The notes beneath the pieces were generated by a model. It was given only the letters and a program-made list of their open reading frames with translations, was not told the origin of the DNA and searched no databases. Below are positions 1 to 8,758 of a DNA stretch of 64,000 nucleotides, in pieces. Numbering within the stretch: the stretch's first letter is position 1; every line of letters starts with the position of its first letter. The position numbers and the translations under genes were made by a program. This DNA is from JAWVZS01 sp964507825. Lineage in GTDB: Archaea; Thermoproteota; Nitrososphaeria; Nitrososphaerales; Nitrosopumilaceae. The stretch is from positions 1 to 64,000 of the forward strand of contig CAZDQM010000071.1 in the NCBI GenBank assembly GCA_964507825.1, written 5' to 3'.

Positions 1-2
1 AG

Positions 3-120
3 ACCATGGAGGAGACCATGGAGGAGACCATGGAGGAGACCATGGAGGAGACCATGGAGGAGACCATGGAGGAGACCATGGAGGAGACCATGGAGGAGAC
101 CATGGAGGAGACCATGGAAG
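3..120 (+). repeat. 12-bp tandem repeat coding for MEET units
   Basis: Nine essentially perfect copies of ACCATGGAGGAG run in frame, followed by a decayed tenth (ACCATGGAAG). The array reaches the window edge and may continue. Each unit encodes Met-Glu-Glu-Thr. The near identity of the copies points to recent expansion by slippage or unequal recombination. Confidence 0.95.
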
Positions 121-446
121 CACAGTCACATACAGTCAGCATGCCCAAGGACTCAGGCCTTCCAGGATGTGAGGATGACAACATGTGTTACATTCCTGCA
201 GACATCACGATAAATGCGGGCGACACCATAGTCTGGAGCAACGATGATCTACAGGTTCTACACACGGTCACAGCAGGAGATCTTAGTGCAGACCCCAACA
301 TCGTAGGCGAGGATTATCCAAACGGATTCAACAGTAGCATCATGGCATCAGGCGCTACATTCGAGTGGACCTTCGAGGAGGCAGGCATGTACCCGTACTT
401 TTGCCAGTTGCATCCATGGATGACAGGTACAGTACAGGTAAACTGA
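3..446 (+). CDS. Cupredoxin (plastocyanin-like) with MEET-repeat linker, 5' partial
   Basis: Only the 3' part is in the window, because the frame is open to the left edge. About 40 residues of Met-Glu-Glu-Thr tandem repeat precede a cupredoxin domain (roughly the last 105 residues). The type 1 copper ligands are visible: a His in VLHTV, then Cys, His and Met in YFCQLHPWM near the C-terminus. It probably carries electrons outside the membrane in the copper-rich respiratory chain typical of ammonia oxidisers. The acidic repeat is probably a flexible linker between a signal or membrane anchor upstream and the copper domain. It ends 12 bp from the convergent uvrC. The domain call is firm; the N-terminus is unknown. 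Confidence 0.9.
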   Translation, partial: TMEETMEETMEETMEETMEETMEETMEETMEETMEETMEAQSHTVSMPKDSGLPGCEDDNMCYIPADITINAGDTIVWSNDDLQVLHTVTAGDLSADPNIVGEDYPNGFNSSIMASGATFEWTFEEAGMYPYFCQLHPWMTGTVQVN

Positions 447-458
447 CCATACCCCCCT

Positions 459-2048
459 CTATTTTTCAATATTCATTCTTCTAATCTTGCGATTATACGC
501 AACTCCAAACCTGTGCGCCTCGTCCCGGGCATGCCGCAAAACCGACAGGGACTCATCAGATCTGGGAATTATTACAGGTGCCCTTTTCCCGGGAACAAAC
601 AGCTCCTCGTTTTCCTTTGCAAGCGAGGCGCATGATATATCGGCGCCCAGAGCACCTAGCGCATCGGTGGCAGAGCGGAGCTGCCCCCTGCCCCCGTCAA
701 TTAATACCAGATCAGGAAGCTCACGCCCCTCCTCCAATAGGCGCAGATACCGCCGTTTTACAACCTCGCCAATCATTGCATAGTCATCACGTCCGCGTAC
801 GGTCCTGATCCGAAACTTACGGTATCCCGACCTGTCAGGCTCCCCGTCTACAAACCTAGACATGGCACCCACAGCAAAGTCCTCCCCATGATTAGATATG
901 TCAAAGCACTCGATGATTTTCGGCACGCGCCGCAATCCAAGGTGTTTTTGCAGCCCAAGCAGCGCAGGCACGCCACCTTGCTGATAAACCAGGTCAATAT
1001 TCCTCATTATCAGGTCTATCATCTCTTTGCGCCTGCCCCGTTTTGGGGACGATATCCTTACATCGTGGCCTGCCCGCAAGGACAGCATCCTAGCTAGGGT
1101 ATCACGCTTTTCAGGTATGGTACTAGTCAGAATTAATCGCGGAATAGGACGGGTCGTATAATACTGGTACAGGAAATTGCCAAACGTATTGTCGGCAATC
1201 ACATCAAATGCAAACCTGTCGCTGTCACGTATGACCCCGTGGATCTTCCGGAACGTCATGATCACCGCATGCAAATTCCTGATAGATATTCCAAAATATT
1301 CCTCGTCAGAGTCCTCCACGCGGTCCATCTTCTGGCCCGTCTGCAGCGCATCTAGCCGCCTCAACGTGTCGCGAATCTCTATTGCCCGCTCAAAATCCTG
1401 CGAGTCAGATGCAGACTGCATTTGGCCTGCAAGCTTGCCTGCAAACGTCTTCATCTGATCTCTTCCCTTGAGCACATCCTCAAGATCAGATACGTATTTC
1501 TTGTAATTTTCCTGCGCGCCAGAAAATTCACACGGTCCCTCACAATTTCCCAAGTGATACTCCAAGCAGACCTTTTTTGGCAGCGTCTTGCATATACGAA
1601 TCTTAAACGCCTTGCGCAGTGATCCTATGGTCAAAAGCTTGGAGCTGCCATGTGTAAAAGGCCCAAAGGTCCTGCCCCGCCCAACGAATCCTCCGCCACG
1701 CGTGCGCCGCGCGACCAACAGTCTCGGATACTTTTCGTCACTTAACCTCAGGTACGTGTACCTTTGCTGGTCCTTGAGTTCGATGTTAAAGCGCGGCCTG
1801 TATTTTTTTATCATGTTGGACTCAAGCACGAATGCCTCCCCCTCGTTGTCAGTCAGTACAAACTCAATGTCGGCAATGTTTTCAACTAACCTCCCGGTCT
1901 TATAGTCCACGTTTTTTCCAAAGTACGACCTGACTCGATTCCGAAGATTCTTAGATTTGCCCACGTAAATCACATGATCATTTTTGTCCTTCATCAGGTA
2001 TATTCCCGGGTGTCGGGGCAAGTTGATCCCAGATATCTGAAACGTCAT
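459..2048 (-). CDS. uvrC: UvrC, excinuclease ABC subunit C (lacks C-terminal HhH domain)
   Basis: Dual-incision endonuclease of bacterial-type nucleotide excision repair. The N-terminal GIY-YIG nuclease is visible (GIYLMKDK, VIYVGKSKNLRNRV, residues about 15-40). A Cys-rich region follows (CKTLPKKVCLEYHLGNCEGPC, about 150-172). A UVR motif that binds UvrB (DFERAIEIRD) is near 220, and the RNase H-like second nuclease has CFDISN and LIDGGRGQ. At 529 residues it is about 80 shorter than the E. coli protein and stops just after RDEAHRFG, so the tandem helix-hairpin-helix domain is absent. Its start overlaps the uvrA stop by 4 bp (ATGA). It is the last gene of a uvrB-uvrA-uvrC operon. Confidence 0.96.
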   Translation of the reverse strand: MTFQISGINLPRHPGIYLMKDKNDHVIYVGKSKNLRNRVRSYFGKNVDYKTGRLVENIADIEFVLTDNEGEAFVLESNMIKKYRPRFNIELKDQQRYTYLRLSDEKYPRLLVARRTRGGGFVGRGRTFGPFTHGSSKLLTIGSLRKAFKIRICKTLPKKVCLEYHLGNCEGPCEFSGAQENYKKYVSDLEDVLKGRDQMKTFAGKLAGQMQSASDSQDFERAIEIRDTLRRLDALQTGQKMDRVEDSDEEYFGISIRNLHAVIMTFRKIHGVIRDSDRFAFDVIADNTFGNFLYQYYTTRPIPRLILTSTIPEKRDTLARMLSLRAGHDVRISSPKRGRRKEMIDLIMRNIDLVYQQGGVPALLGLQKHLGLRRVPKIIECFDISNHGEDFAVGAMSRFVDGEPDRSGYRKFRIRTVRGRDDYAMIGEVVKRRYLRLLEEGRELPDLVLIDGGRGQLRSATDALGALGADISCASLAKENEELFVPGKRAPVIIPRSDESLSVLRHARDEAHRFGVAYNRKIRRMNIEK

Positions 2049-4861
2049 TTTAGCAGCTTTTTAAGATATTTCCCAGTATAGCTTCCCGGAGCACCTGCCA
2101 CCTGCTCTGGCGTCCCCTCGGCAATGACCCGGCCCCCTTCGTCGCCGCCCTCCGGTCCCAGATCAATTATCCAGTCCGCATTCTTGATCACGTCCATGTT
2201 ATGCTCAATCACAAGCACGGTATTACCCATGTTGACTAGCCGATTCAGCACGTCAAGGAGCTTTTGAACGTCTGCAAAGTGCAGTCCGGTTGTTGGCTCG
2301 TCTAGAATGTAAAACGTCCTGCCCGTCCCCCGTTTGGATAGCTCCGATGCCAGCTTTACGCGCTGTGCCTCCCCGCCAGACAACGTAGTAGAGGACTGTC
2401 CTAGTTTTATGTAGCCCAGCCCTACGTCATATATGGTCTGCAGCTTGCGTCGTATTACAGGTATGTGCTCGAAGAATTGCAGTGCCTCAAATACTGTCAT
2501 CTCCAGTATATCTGCAATGTTCTTTCCCTTGTATAATACAGACAGGGTTTCAGAATTGTATCTTCGGCCCTTGCATTCATTGCACCTTACAAACACGTCG
2601 GAGAGAAACTGCATCTCAATCTGCCTGACGCCGTCGCCCTCGCATGCAAAACACCTTCCATCGGACACGTTAAATGAGAACCGTCCAGGGGTATAACCGC
2701 GCTCCCTTGACAGCTCGGTGCTCGCATACAGTTCCCTGATCGGGGTGAACACACCGATGTACGTTGCAGGGTTAGAACGCGGCGTCCTTCCTATCGGCGA
2801 TTGATCAATTGCAATGACCTTGTCTATCTGATCGTCACCATCAAGGGAGTCATGCCTGCCCGGCCTAACGTTGGTTTTGTAGAGTCGGGCACTTAGTGAC
2901 TTTAGCAGTATTTCATTGACCAGTGTGGATTTTCCTGAACCCGATACCCCCGTTACCACCGTAAAGAGTCCCAGTGGAAAAATAATATCAATGGATTTGA
3001 GATTGTTTTCAGATGCCCCGCGCACGGTCATGCTCCCCTGCCGGTTCCGTATTTTGTCTGCCAGTGTAATGAGCGTCTTGTCCCGGAGGTATCGTCCTGT
3101 AACAGAGGTGCGCCCGTTGAGGATCTCTTGCAGTGTTCCCTCAAAGACGACGTTTCCCCCGTGTACGCCTGCACCAGGCCCCAGATCTATTATCCAGTCC
3201 GAATTCCGTATGATCTCCTCGTCGTGCTCTACTACTATGACGGTGTTGCCCAAGTTTCGCAGCTTGCAAAGTGTCTTAATCAGGCGGGCGTTGTCCCGCT
3301 GGTGGAGTCCGATGGTGGGCTCATCTAGCACGTAAAGCACCCCGGTAAGGTTTGAGCCGATCTGCGTGGCAAGGCGAATTCGCTGGGACTCGCCGCCCGA
3401 AAGGCTGGAGCTTGACCGGTTCAGTGTAAGATAGTCAAGTCCCACATTCTTGAGGAATTCCAGGCGCTCCTTGATCTCCTTTAATATGTCGCGTGCAATG
3501 TACCGCCGAGTATCATCGAGATTCAGGGTCGTAAAAAAGTCATAACAACCCTCAATGGACAAATCGCAAACATCCATGATATTTCTGCCGCATAATTTCA
3601 CTGCCAGCGCCTCGGGGATTAGCTTCTTGCCCCCACATTGCCTGCACGGAGTGTCGCGCATGAATCGTTTTAACCATTCTCTCTTTGACTCAGATTCAGT
3701 CTCTAGGAACTTTCTCTGCAGGTTGGCCAGTACTCCTTCAAACGCATCAGTATACTGCCAGGTAGAGTCACCGGACTTGGAGGCATAGTCAAAGTCAATC
3801 ATCCGGTCAGTGCCGTACAGTATAACATCAAGGTTCCTTGCAGACAGTCTTTTAATGGGTGTAAGCAGATCAAAGCCAAAGGCCTTTCCGACCGCGCGCA
3901 ACGACTGGCGCTTGAACGAGGAGAACCGCCCACTCCATGGCACAATGGCGCCTTCAAGTATTGTCTTGGACCGATCCGGGATTACCAAATCGGGATCAAA
4001 CTCCAGCTTGACGCCAAGGCCGTTGCATGCCTTGCACATGCCAAACGGCGAGTTAAATGAGAACGTCCGCGGTTCGAGCTCTCCGATGCTGATTCCACAA
4101 TGTGGACAGGCGTTGTTTTGTGAGAATATTCTCTCCCGTTTTTCTGATGACACCATGACGTCGCCCTGTGCCGCCTTTAGGGCAGTCTGTATGCCCTCAA
4201 ATAATCGGGAGCGCTCGGCCTTTTGGATTTTTATTCGATCCACTACTATTTCCACGTCGTGCCACTTTTGCTTGTCTAGGACCGGCATCTCCCCGTCTAG
4301 CTTGACTAGCTCCCCGTCTAGTCGGATCCGAGAATAGCCGTCCCGTTGTATCTGCTTGAAGAGTTTTTCATAGGTTCCTTTTTTGTGTCGTATGACGGGC
4401 GCCATTATCATCGCCTTGCTGCCGGCAAAGTCCCGGATTACCGTGTCACATATGGTGTCTACAGACTGGGTGGAGATTTTTTTACCACAGCCGGTACAGT
4501 GCGGGGTGCCAATCCGGGCATAAAGAAGGCGCATATAGTCGTAGATTTCGGTGGTGGTGCCGACCGTGGAGCGCGGATTCTTGCTGGTTGTTTTTTGCTG
4601 AATGGAGATTGCAGGCGATAGCCCGTCAATCGAGTCCACGTCAGGCTTGTCCATCATTTCTAGGAACTGCCTTGCATATGCAGACAGGGACTCGACGTAG
4701 CGCCGCTGCCCCTCCGCGTATATCGTGTCAAATGCCAGCGTCGACTTGCCAGAGCCAGACAGCCCGCTGATTACTACTAGGTTGTTCTTGGGTATGTCAA
4801 TATCGATGTTTTTCAGGTTGTGGTGCCGGGCCCCCCTAATCCTTAGCTTTTCACTTTTCAT
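2045..4861 (-). CDS. uvrA: UvrA, excinuclease ABC subunit A
   Basis: Damage-sensing ABC-type ATPase of nucleotide excision repair. Both nucleotide-binding modules are complete. The first Walker A is GLSGSGKS (about residues 34-41) with signature LSGGESQR; the second is GVSGSGKS with LSGGEAQR. Zinc-binding pairs are seen in CPHCG...CKAC and CFAC...CNEC. The length of 938 residues matches full-length bacterial UvrA. It overlaps uvrB upstream by 11 bp and uvrC downstream by 4 bp, so translation is probably coupled. The set is of bacterial type and is known to have entered several archaeal lineages by transfer; nothing in the sequence suggests a recent event. Confidence 0.98.
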   Translation of the reverse strand: MKSEKLRIRGARHHNLKNIDIDIPKNNLVVISGLSGSGKSTLAFDTIYAEGQRRYVESLSAYARQFLEMMDKPDVDSIDGLSPAISIQQKTTSKNPRSTVGTTTEIYDYMRLLYARIGTPHCTGCGKKISTQSVDTICDTVIRDFAGSKAMIMAPVIRHKKGTYEKLFKQIQRDGYSRIRLDGELVKLDGEMPVLDKQKWHDVEIVVDRIKIQKAERSRLFEGIQTALKAAQGDVMVSSEKRERIFSQNNACPHCGISIGELEPRTFSFNSPFGMCKACNGLGVKLEFDPDLVIPDRSKTILEGAIVPWSGRFSSFKRQSLRAVGKAFGFDLLTPIKRLSARNLDVILYGTDRMIDFDYASKSGDSTWQYTDAFEGVLANLQRKFLETESESKREWLKRFMRDTPCRQCGGKKLIPEALAVKLCGRNIMDVCDLSIEGCYDFFTTLNLDDTRRYIARDILKEIKERLEFLKNVGLDYLTLNRSSSSLSGGESQRIRLATQIGSNLTGVLYVLDEPTIGLHQRDNARLIKTLCKLRNLGNTVIVVEHDEEIIRNSDWIIDLGPGAGVHGGNVVFEGTLQEILNGRTSVTGRYLRDKTLITLADKIRNRQGSMTVRGASENNLKSIDIIFPLGLFTVVTGVSGSGKSTLVNEILLKSLSARLYKTNVRPGRHDSLDGDDQIDKVIAIDQSPIGRTPRSNPATYIGVFTPIRELYASTELSRERGYTPGRFSFNVSDGRCFACEGDGVRQIEMQFLSDVFVRCNECKGRRYNSETLSVLYKGKNIADILEMTVFEALQFFEHIPVIRRKLQTIYDVGLGYIKLGQSSTTLSGGEAQRVKLASELSKRGTGRTFYILDEPTTGLHFADVQKLLDVLNRLVNMGNTVLVIEHNMDVIKNADWIIDLGPEGGDEGGRVIAEGTPEQVAGAPGSYTGKYLKKLLK

Positions 4862-6791
4862 TTTTTGCCACCATCTGCTTTTTTATGCGGTTTATTCGGT
4901 CCCTGCACTCAATCGCCCTTTCAAAGTCCAAATCCTCGGCATGCCCCCTCATCAATGCCTCTAGCTCGACCACATCGGCCTCAAGATCGTGGCTTGATTT
5001 GTGCTTTACGTCATCGAGTGCGACGGCCTGCTCTGGGATTGACTTTACAATGCTCCTTGGGGTTATACCATGAACCTCATTGTAGGCGATCTGCGTCTGG
5101 CGGCGGCGCGTCGTCTCATCCACGGCGCTTTTCATGGACTCCGTGGCATGGTCGGCATACATTATAACAGCACCATTTACGTTTCTGGCCGCGCGCCCAA
5201 AGGTCTGAATCAGGCTGGTGTTGTTTCTCAAAAACCCCTCCTTGTCGGCATCAAGAATGGCCACTAGAGACACCTCCGGAATATCTAGCCCCTCCCGCAA
5301 AAGATTGATTCCAACAAGCACGTCAAACTCACCTAGTCGAAGCTGGCGTATCAGCTCGGTTCGCTGGAGCCCCTCTATCTCAGAGTGCATGTACCGGACG
5401 CGTATATCCTTTTTTGATAGGTATTCGGCTAGATCCTCTGCCATCTGTTTGGTAAGGGTCGTGACAAGCACGCGCTCATCACGGGCCACCCTACCATGTA
5501 TTTCCCCTATCAAATCATCCATCTGGTTTTTCGTGGGCCGGGTCTCAACTGTCGGATCAACTAGCCCGGTGGGGCGGACTAGTTGCTCAGATACACTCTC
5601 AGATACGTCGCGCTCGTATTTTCCCGGTGTCGCAGACGTAAAGATTGCGTTTACAATATACTTTTCAAACTCTTCGAATTTCAGTGGGCGGTTGTCATAC
5701 GCGCTTGGAAGCCTAAAGCCGTACGTTACAAGCTCTTTTTTTCTAGAATGATCCCCCTTGTACATTCCGTGCAGCTGTGGCAACGTGACGTGGGACTCGT
5801 CTATGACCATTAGATAGTCGTCCCCGAAAAAGTCAAGCAGGCAGAACGCCTTTTCACCGGGCTTGCGTCCGTCAAAGTGTCTGGAATAGTTTTCAATGCC
5901 AGAGCAGTATCCCAACTCCTCGATCATTTCTAGGTCAAACTGCGTCCTCATCTCCAGCCTTTGCCGTTCTAGCTCGTCGAGTTCTCCAAGTCGTTCCTTT
6001 AATTCCATCCTGATTGATTTGACGGCGCGTGCTCGCACGTCGCGTGCTATAATATAGTGCTTTGCTGGAAATATTCTAATCCGCGGAATCTCCTGCCGTA
6101 TCTGCATCGAGACATGATCCAGAATCGATATCTTTTCTACCTCGTCTCCAAACATGGATATCCTGACGATATCCTGAGAATATGCAGGGATTACGTCGAT
6201 CGTGTCGCCCTTTACGCGAAAGTTGCCCGGTGCTACCTCCAAGTCGTTTCTTTCATACCTGGCATTTACCAGCCTTTGAATTATTTCGTTTCGCCGTACC
6301 TCCTCACCTACATCGATCGTGATTGCCATCTCCTCCCAGTCTGCAGGATTCCCAAGCGAGTAGATGCACGATACGGTGGCCACTATTATGGTGGGTTCGC
6401 CAGAAAGAAGCATTGCTGTGGCCTCTAGCCGCATCTTTTCAATCTTTTCGTTGACCTGCGTATCCTTTTCAATATAGGTGTCAGTTTGCGGAAGGTAGCT
6501 CTCAGGCTGGTAATAGTCATAGTATGATACGAAATAGCCGACGTTATTATGCGGAAAAAACTGCCGCAGTTCTGCATAAAGCTGCGCCGCCAGCGTCTTG
6601 TTATGGGATATGACAAGTGTGTTTTTGCCGGTCCTAGCAATGACGTTTGCAATCGAAAACGTCTTGCCGCTGCCTGTAACCCCGAGCAGGGTCTGGATAA
6701 TACCCTGTTTTGTCCCGCGGACAAGGGAGTCAATGGCATCGGGTTGGTCACCGGTCGGGACGAAATCAGACTGTAACTGAAATTCCATCAT
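4851..6791 (-). CDS. uvrB: UvrB, excinuclease ABC subunit B
   Basis: Helicase-like damage-verification subunit. Walker A is GVTGSGKT near the N-terminus, followed by the beta-hairpin region (YYDYYQPE), Walker B (VIDESH), motif VI (QTFGRAARN) and a C-terminal UVR domain (DFERAIECRDR) that contacts UvrC. The reading frame extends to 6833, but the consensus start is the ATG at 6791 or 6788 (MMEFQLQSDF), because homology to UvrB begins there and a TATA-like box lies about 28 nt upstream. It is the first gene of the uvrBAC operon. Confidence 0.97.
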   Translation of the reverse strand: MMEFQLQSDFVPTGDQPDAIDSLVRGTKQGIIQTLLGVTGSGKTFSIANVIARTGKNTLVISHNKTLAAQLYAELRQFFPHNNVGYFVSYYDYYQPESYLPQTDTYIEKDTQVNEKIEKMRLEATAMLLSGEPTIIVATVSCIYSLGNPADWEEMAITIDVGEEVRRNEIIQRLVNARYERNDLEVAPGNFRVKGDTIDVIPAYSQDIVRISMFGDEVEKISILDHVSMQIRQEIPRIRIFPAKHYIIARDVRARAVKSIRMELKERLGELDELERQRLEMRTQFDLEMIEELGYCSGIENYSRHFDGRKPGEKAFCLLDFFGDDYLMVIDESHVTLPQLHGMYKGDHSRKKELVTYGFRLPSAYDNRPLKFEEFEKYIVNAIFTSATPGKYERDVSESVSEQLVRPTGLVDPTVETRPTKNQMDDLIGEIHGRVARDERVLVTTLTKQMAEDLAEYLSKKDIRVRYMHSEIEGLQRTELIRQLRLGEFDVLVGINLLREGLDIPEVSLVAILDADKEGFLRNNTSLIQTFGRAARNVNGAVIMYADHATESMKSAVDETTRRRQTQIAYNEVHGITPRSIVKSIPEQAVALDDVKHKSSHDLEADVVELEALMRGHAEDLDFERAIECRDRINRIKKQMVAKNEK

Positions 6792-6815
6792 GCATGGTAC
6801 ACAGCATACAGTCAA

Positions 6816-6826
6816 CTTATAGATAA
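6816..6826 (-). promoter_or_regulatory. Probable TATA box of the uvrBAC operon
   Basis: On the minus strand TTATCTATAAG is centred about 30 nt before the ATG at 6791, the spacing expected for a nearly leaderless archaeal transcript. It supports the inner start codon rather than the one at 6833, which would lie upstream of this box. Confidence 0.5.
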
Positions 6827-6912
6827 CTGTCAATGGATCAGAGAGTCGTGTCCCCTACTAGAATTCCAGTTACCCCACCATCTAGATCACCGGACAACAT
6901 GCATGGTATCAT

Positions 6913-7082
6913 TAGAGTTTATGCGTAATCAGAGTTTTCTGAAATTGGTTTCTATCACAACTACCGTCTGGTTGTACTAGTATTTGGCGCAATATAATTA
7001 ATGCATTCTCACAAATTTGAGTGAAAATATAGGCACGACATGAACATATACAATTTTTCTAGTCGATTACGCATAAACACTA
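6913..7082. mobile_element. 170-bp MITE sharing ends with the IS at 8235-9870
   Basis: Terminal inverted repeats GAGTTTATGCGTAATC (left) and GATTACGCATAAACAC (right, one mismatch when inverted) are each bordered by a TA dinucleotide, the likely target duplication. Beyond the repeats, the first 35 bp and last 25 bp match the ends of the insertion sequence downstream. The middle (about 7010-7052) resembles the stretch around the start of that element's transposase (about 8730-8772). It therefore looks like an internal-deletion derivative that depended on the parent transposase. It has no coding capacity. Confidence 0.8.
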
Positions 7083-7278
7083 TTACATCCGCACAGGGAA
7101 CGATTCAGCGCCGCACTCATCTCGTCGAGTCTTCGGCTTCATGACCGATTGCCTCCATGTTGAGCATCTTTCACGCATGCCAATGTGGTTCTCTGGTTAT
7201 AAACAACACGTGGCCGCAGTAGTCGAAAATGACTCCATAACCCGGACCACTGGGATCATACTTATTCACCACGGTTTC

Positions 7279-8145
7279 ATGGCGTATGTTATGGGCCGTA
7301 GAGGACGGAGGAAACAATCCCCCCGGGAAACGGCGATTGGACTCTTGCTGGTGGCCTCGTTGCTGGCTGTCTTTTACGAGCCAGTGCTACTGGCGATTCC
7401 AACTGTAGGCATCGGCCTGTATGCGTGGCTCAGGTACAGAAAGGCGCGGCAAAGAAAAAATGCTCTACTGTGGGCGGGCAACTTCGACGTCATGAGCGGG
7501 GCCCAGTTTGAAGAGATGCTTTGCGCTGTGTTCGAGAGCCTAGGTTACAGCGCAAAGCACACAGGGAAGACAGGCGACTTCGGGGCGGACATCTTACTTA
7601 GGGACGACTCCGGCACGCGCATCGCCGTACAATCCAAGAGATACTCTACGAACGTTGGCAATGATGCCGTGCAGCAGGCGCTGGCGGGCATGCACCACTA
7701 CCACGCGGACGAGGGATGGGTTGTGACCAATTCGCACTATACAAACGCTGCGAAAACACAGGCAAGGTCATGCGGCATCATGCTGGTGGATAGGGATAAA
7801 CTACTGGACCTCATCACAGAGGCCCGTAGCAGGTCAGCTAGCGGTCCGCGTAATCCGCGCCCACAAAGCCCGCGCCCTAGCGAGACAGTCCCCCGCGGGA
7901 ACGTACAGGGGGGAACGAGGCGGTGCGGGTGGAACCCACAGGGCCTACGGTCTGGACGAAGATCGCAGTTAGACAGGCGGCGCGGCGGGTCTCTGGACGA
8001 CATACAACGGATGTTCTGGGGCACTGAAAAGCCACACAAAAAGTCCTCGCGCGACAGCACGTCAGAAAACACCCAGGCCAACTTTAAGGAGATGTTCTGG
8101 GGCACTGAAAAGCCACACAAAAAGTCCAAGACGGATCTCTGGTAG
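7279..8145 (+). CDS. Membrane-anchored Mrr-type restriction endonuclease-like protein
   Basis: The start is probably ATG 7279 (MAYVMGRRGR), with a TATA-like ATACTTATTC just upstream; the frame is open back to 7141. A basic head is followed by two hydrophobic segments (IGLLLVASLLAVFYEPVLLA, then a second near IPTVGIGLYAW), then an Mrr_cat/RecB-like nuclease domain. The catalytic core has FEEMLCAVFESLGY, GDFGADILL (catalytic Asp) and AVQSKRY (the Q-x-K of the D...QxK motif). The C-terminus is Arg/Pro-rich and disordered, with two identical MFWGTEKPHKKS blocks. Mrr-family enzymes cut modified or foreign DNA; the membrane anchor suggests acting at the cell surface, as for DUF2034-type proteins. 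It sits between a MITE and a decayed IS. Nuclease fold fairly sure; target unknown. Confidence 0.8.
   Translation: MAYVMGRRGRRKQSPRETAIGLLLVASLLAVFYEPVLLAIPTVGIGLYAWLRYRKARQRKNALLWAGNFDVMSGAQFEEMLCAVFESLGYSAKHTGKTGDFGADILLRDDSGTRIAVQSKRYSTNVGNDAVQQALAGMHHYHADEGWVVTNSHYTNAAKTQARSCGIMLVDRDKLLDLITEARSRSASGPRNPRPQSPRPSETVPRGNVQGGTRRCGWNPQGLRSGRRSQLDRRRGGSLDDIQRMFWGTEKPHKKSSRDSTSENTQANFKEMFWGTEKPHKKSKTDLW
8011..8127 (+). repeat. 36-bp perfect direct repeat inside the Mrr-type gene
   Basis: Copies at 8011-8046 and 8092-8127 are identical over 36 bp and in frame, each coding MFWGTEKPHKKS. The 45-bp spacer differs in character, so this is a duplicated peptide motif rather than a simple tandem array. 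No drift between copies suggests a recent duplication or gene conversion. Confidence 0.9.
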
Positions 8146-8340
8146 ATGTGGAGTCATCTGCACCGCCTACGCGCCATCGGTATGAACCAAGATACGCATA
8201 CAAGATCTAAACAAAACAAGATGTTCATAGAGATTAGAGTTTATGCGTAATCACAGTTTTCTGAAAAATCATTCTAATTTATCGACAATGTGTAATAATT
8301 AGACATTTGTCGTTAAATTCGTACATGATGATAACTTGGC

Positions 8341-8743
8341 ATGAGAGGCAGGAATGATGTACAAAGTGAAACTAGGCTTGCATGGATTGAAAAAGAATAT
8401 CTAGAGTTAAAGGAAAAGTATGCAGGAGAAACGGCCGTGACTGCCAGTCTCATGGAGGAAAACCACAATCTCAAGAAGAAATGTAGTGGTTTCGAGAAGA
8501 AATGCCGCGGTTTCGAGAGAGACTACAAGCCTTAGAGGGGATCTCTCTGGCGTGAATGAACTGCTGGCACGCGAGGACGCGTTGTGGAAGACGGAGCTAG
8601 GCAAGAACAGGCACACGACCAAGATGCCGACAAAGCTGCTACACGTCCACGAGAATCTAGAGGCTACCATATCTGACGAAAAAGAGCTGTATGAGTTCAC
8701 GTCCCAAGGTGATTTTGTGCCTAAACGACGGCCAAATCTATGA
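8341..8743 (+). pseudogene. Broken coiled-coil accessory gene of the IS
   Basis: The first part (ATG 8341 to stop 8535) encodes MRGRNDVQSETRLAWIEKEY and a Glu/Lys-rich heptad-like stretch. After a frame change around 8510 the reading continues as RETTSLRGDLSGVNELLARE and ends DFVPKRRPNL at 8743. The two halves read as one coiled-coil protein of about 130 residues, split by a single frameshift. It lies between the left end and the transposase. No family was recognised. It could be a transposition helper or a passenger. Confidence 0.55.
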
Positions 8744-8758
8744 AAAATTAGGCACGAC

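Noticed and set aside
2916..3335. 139-residue frame antisense to uvrA
   Set aside because: uvrA is unbroken on the other strand and this frame matches no family.
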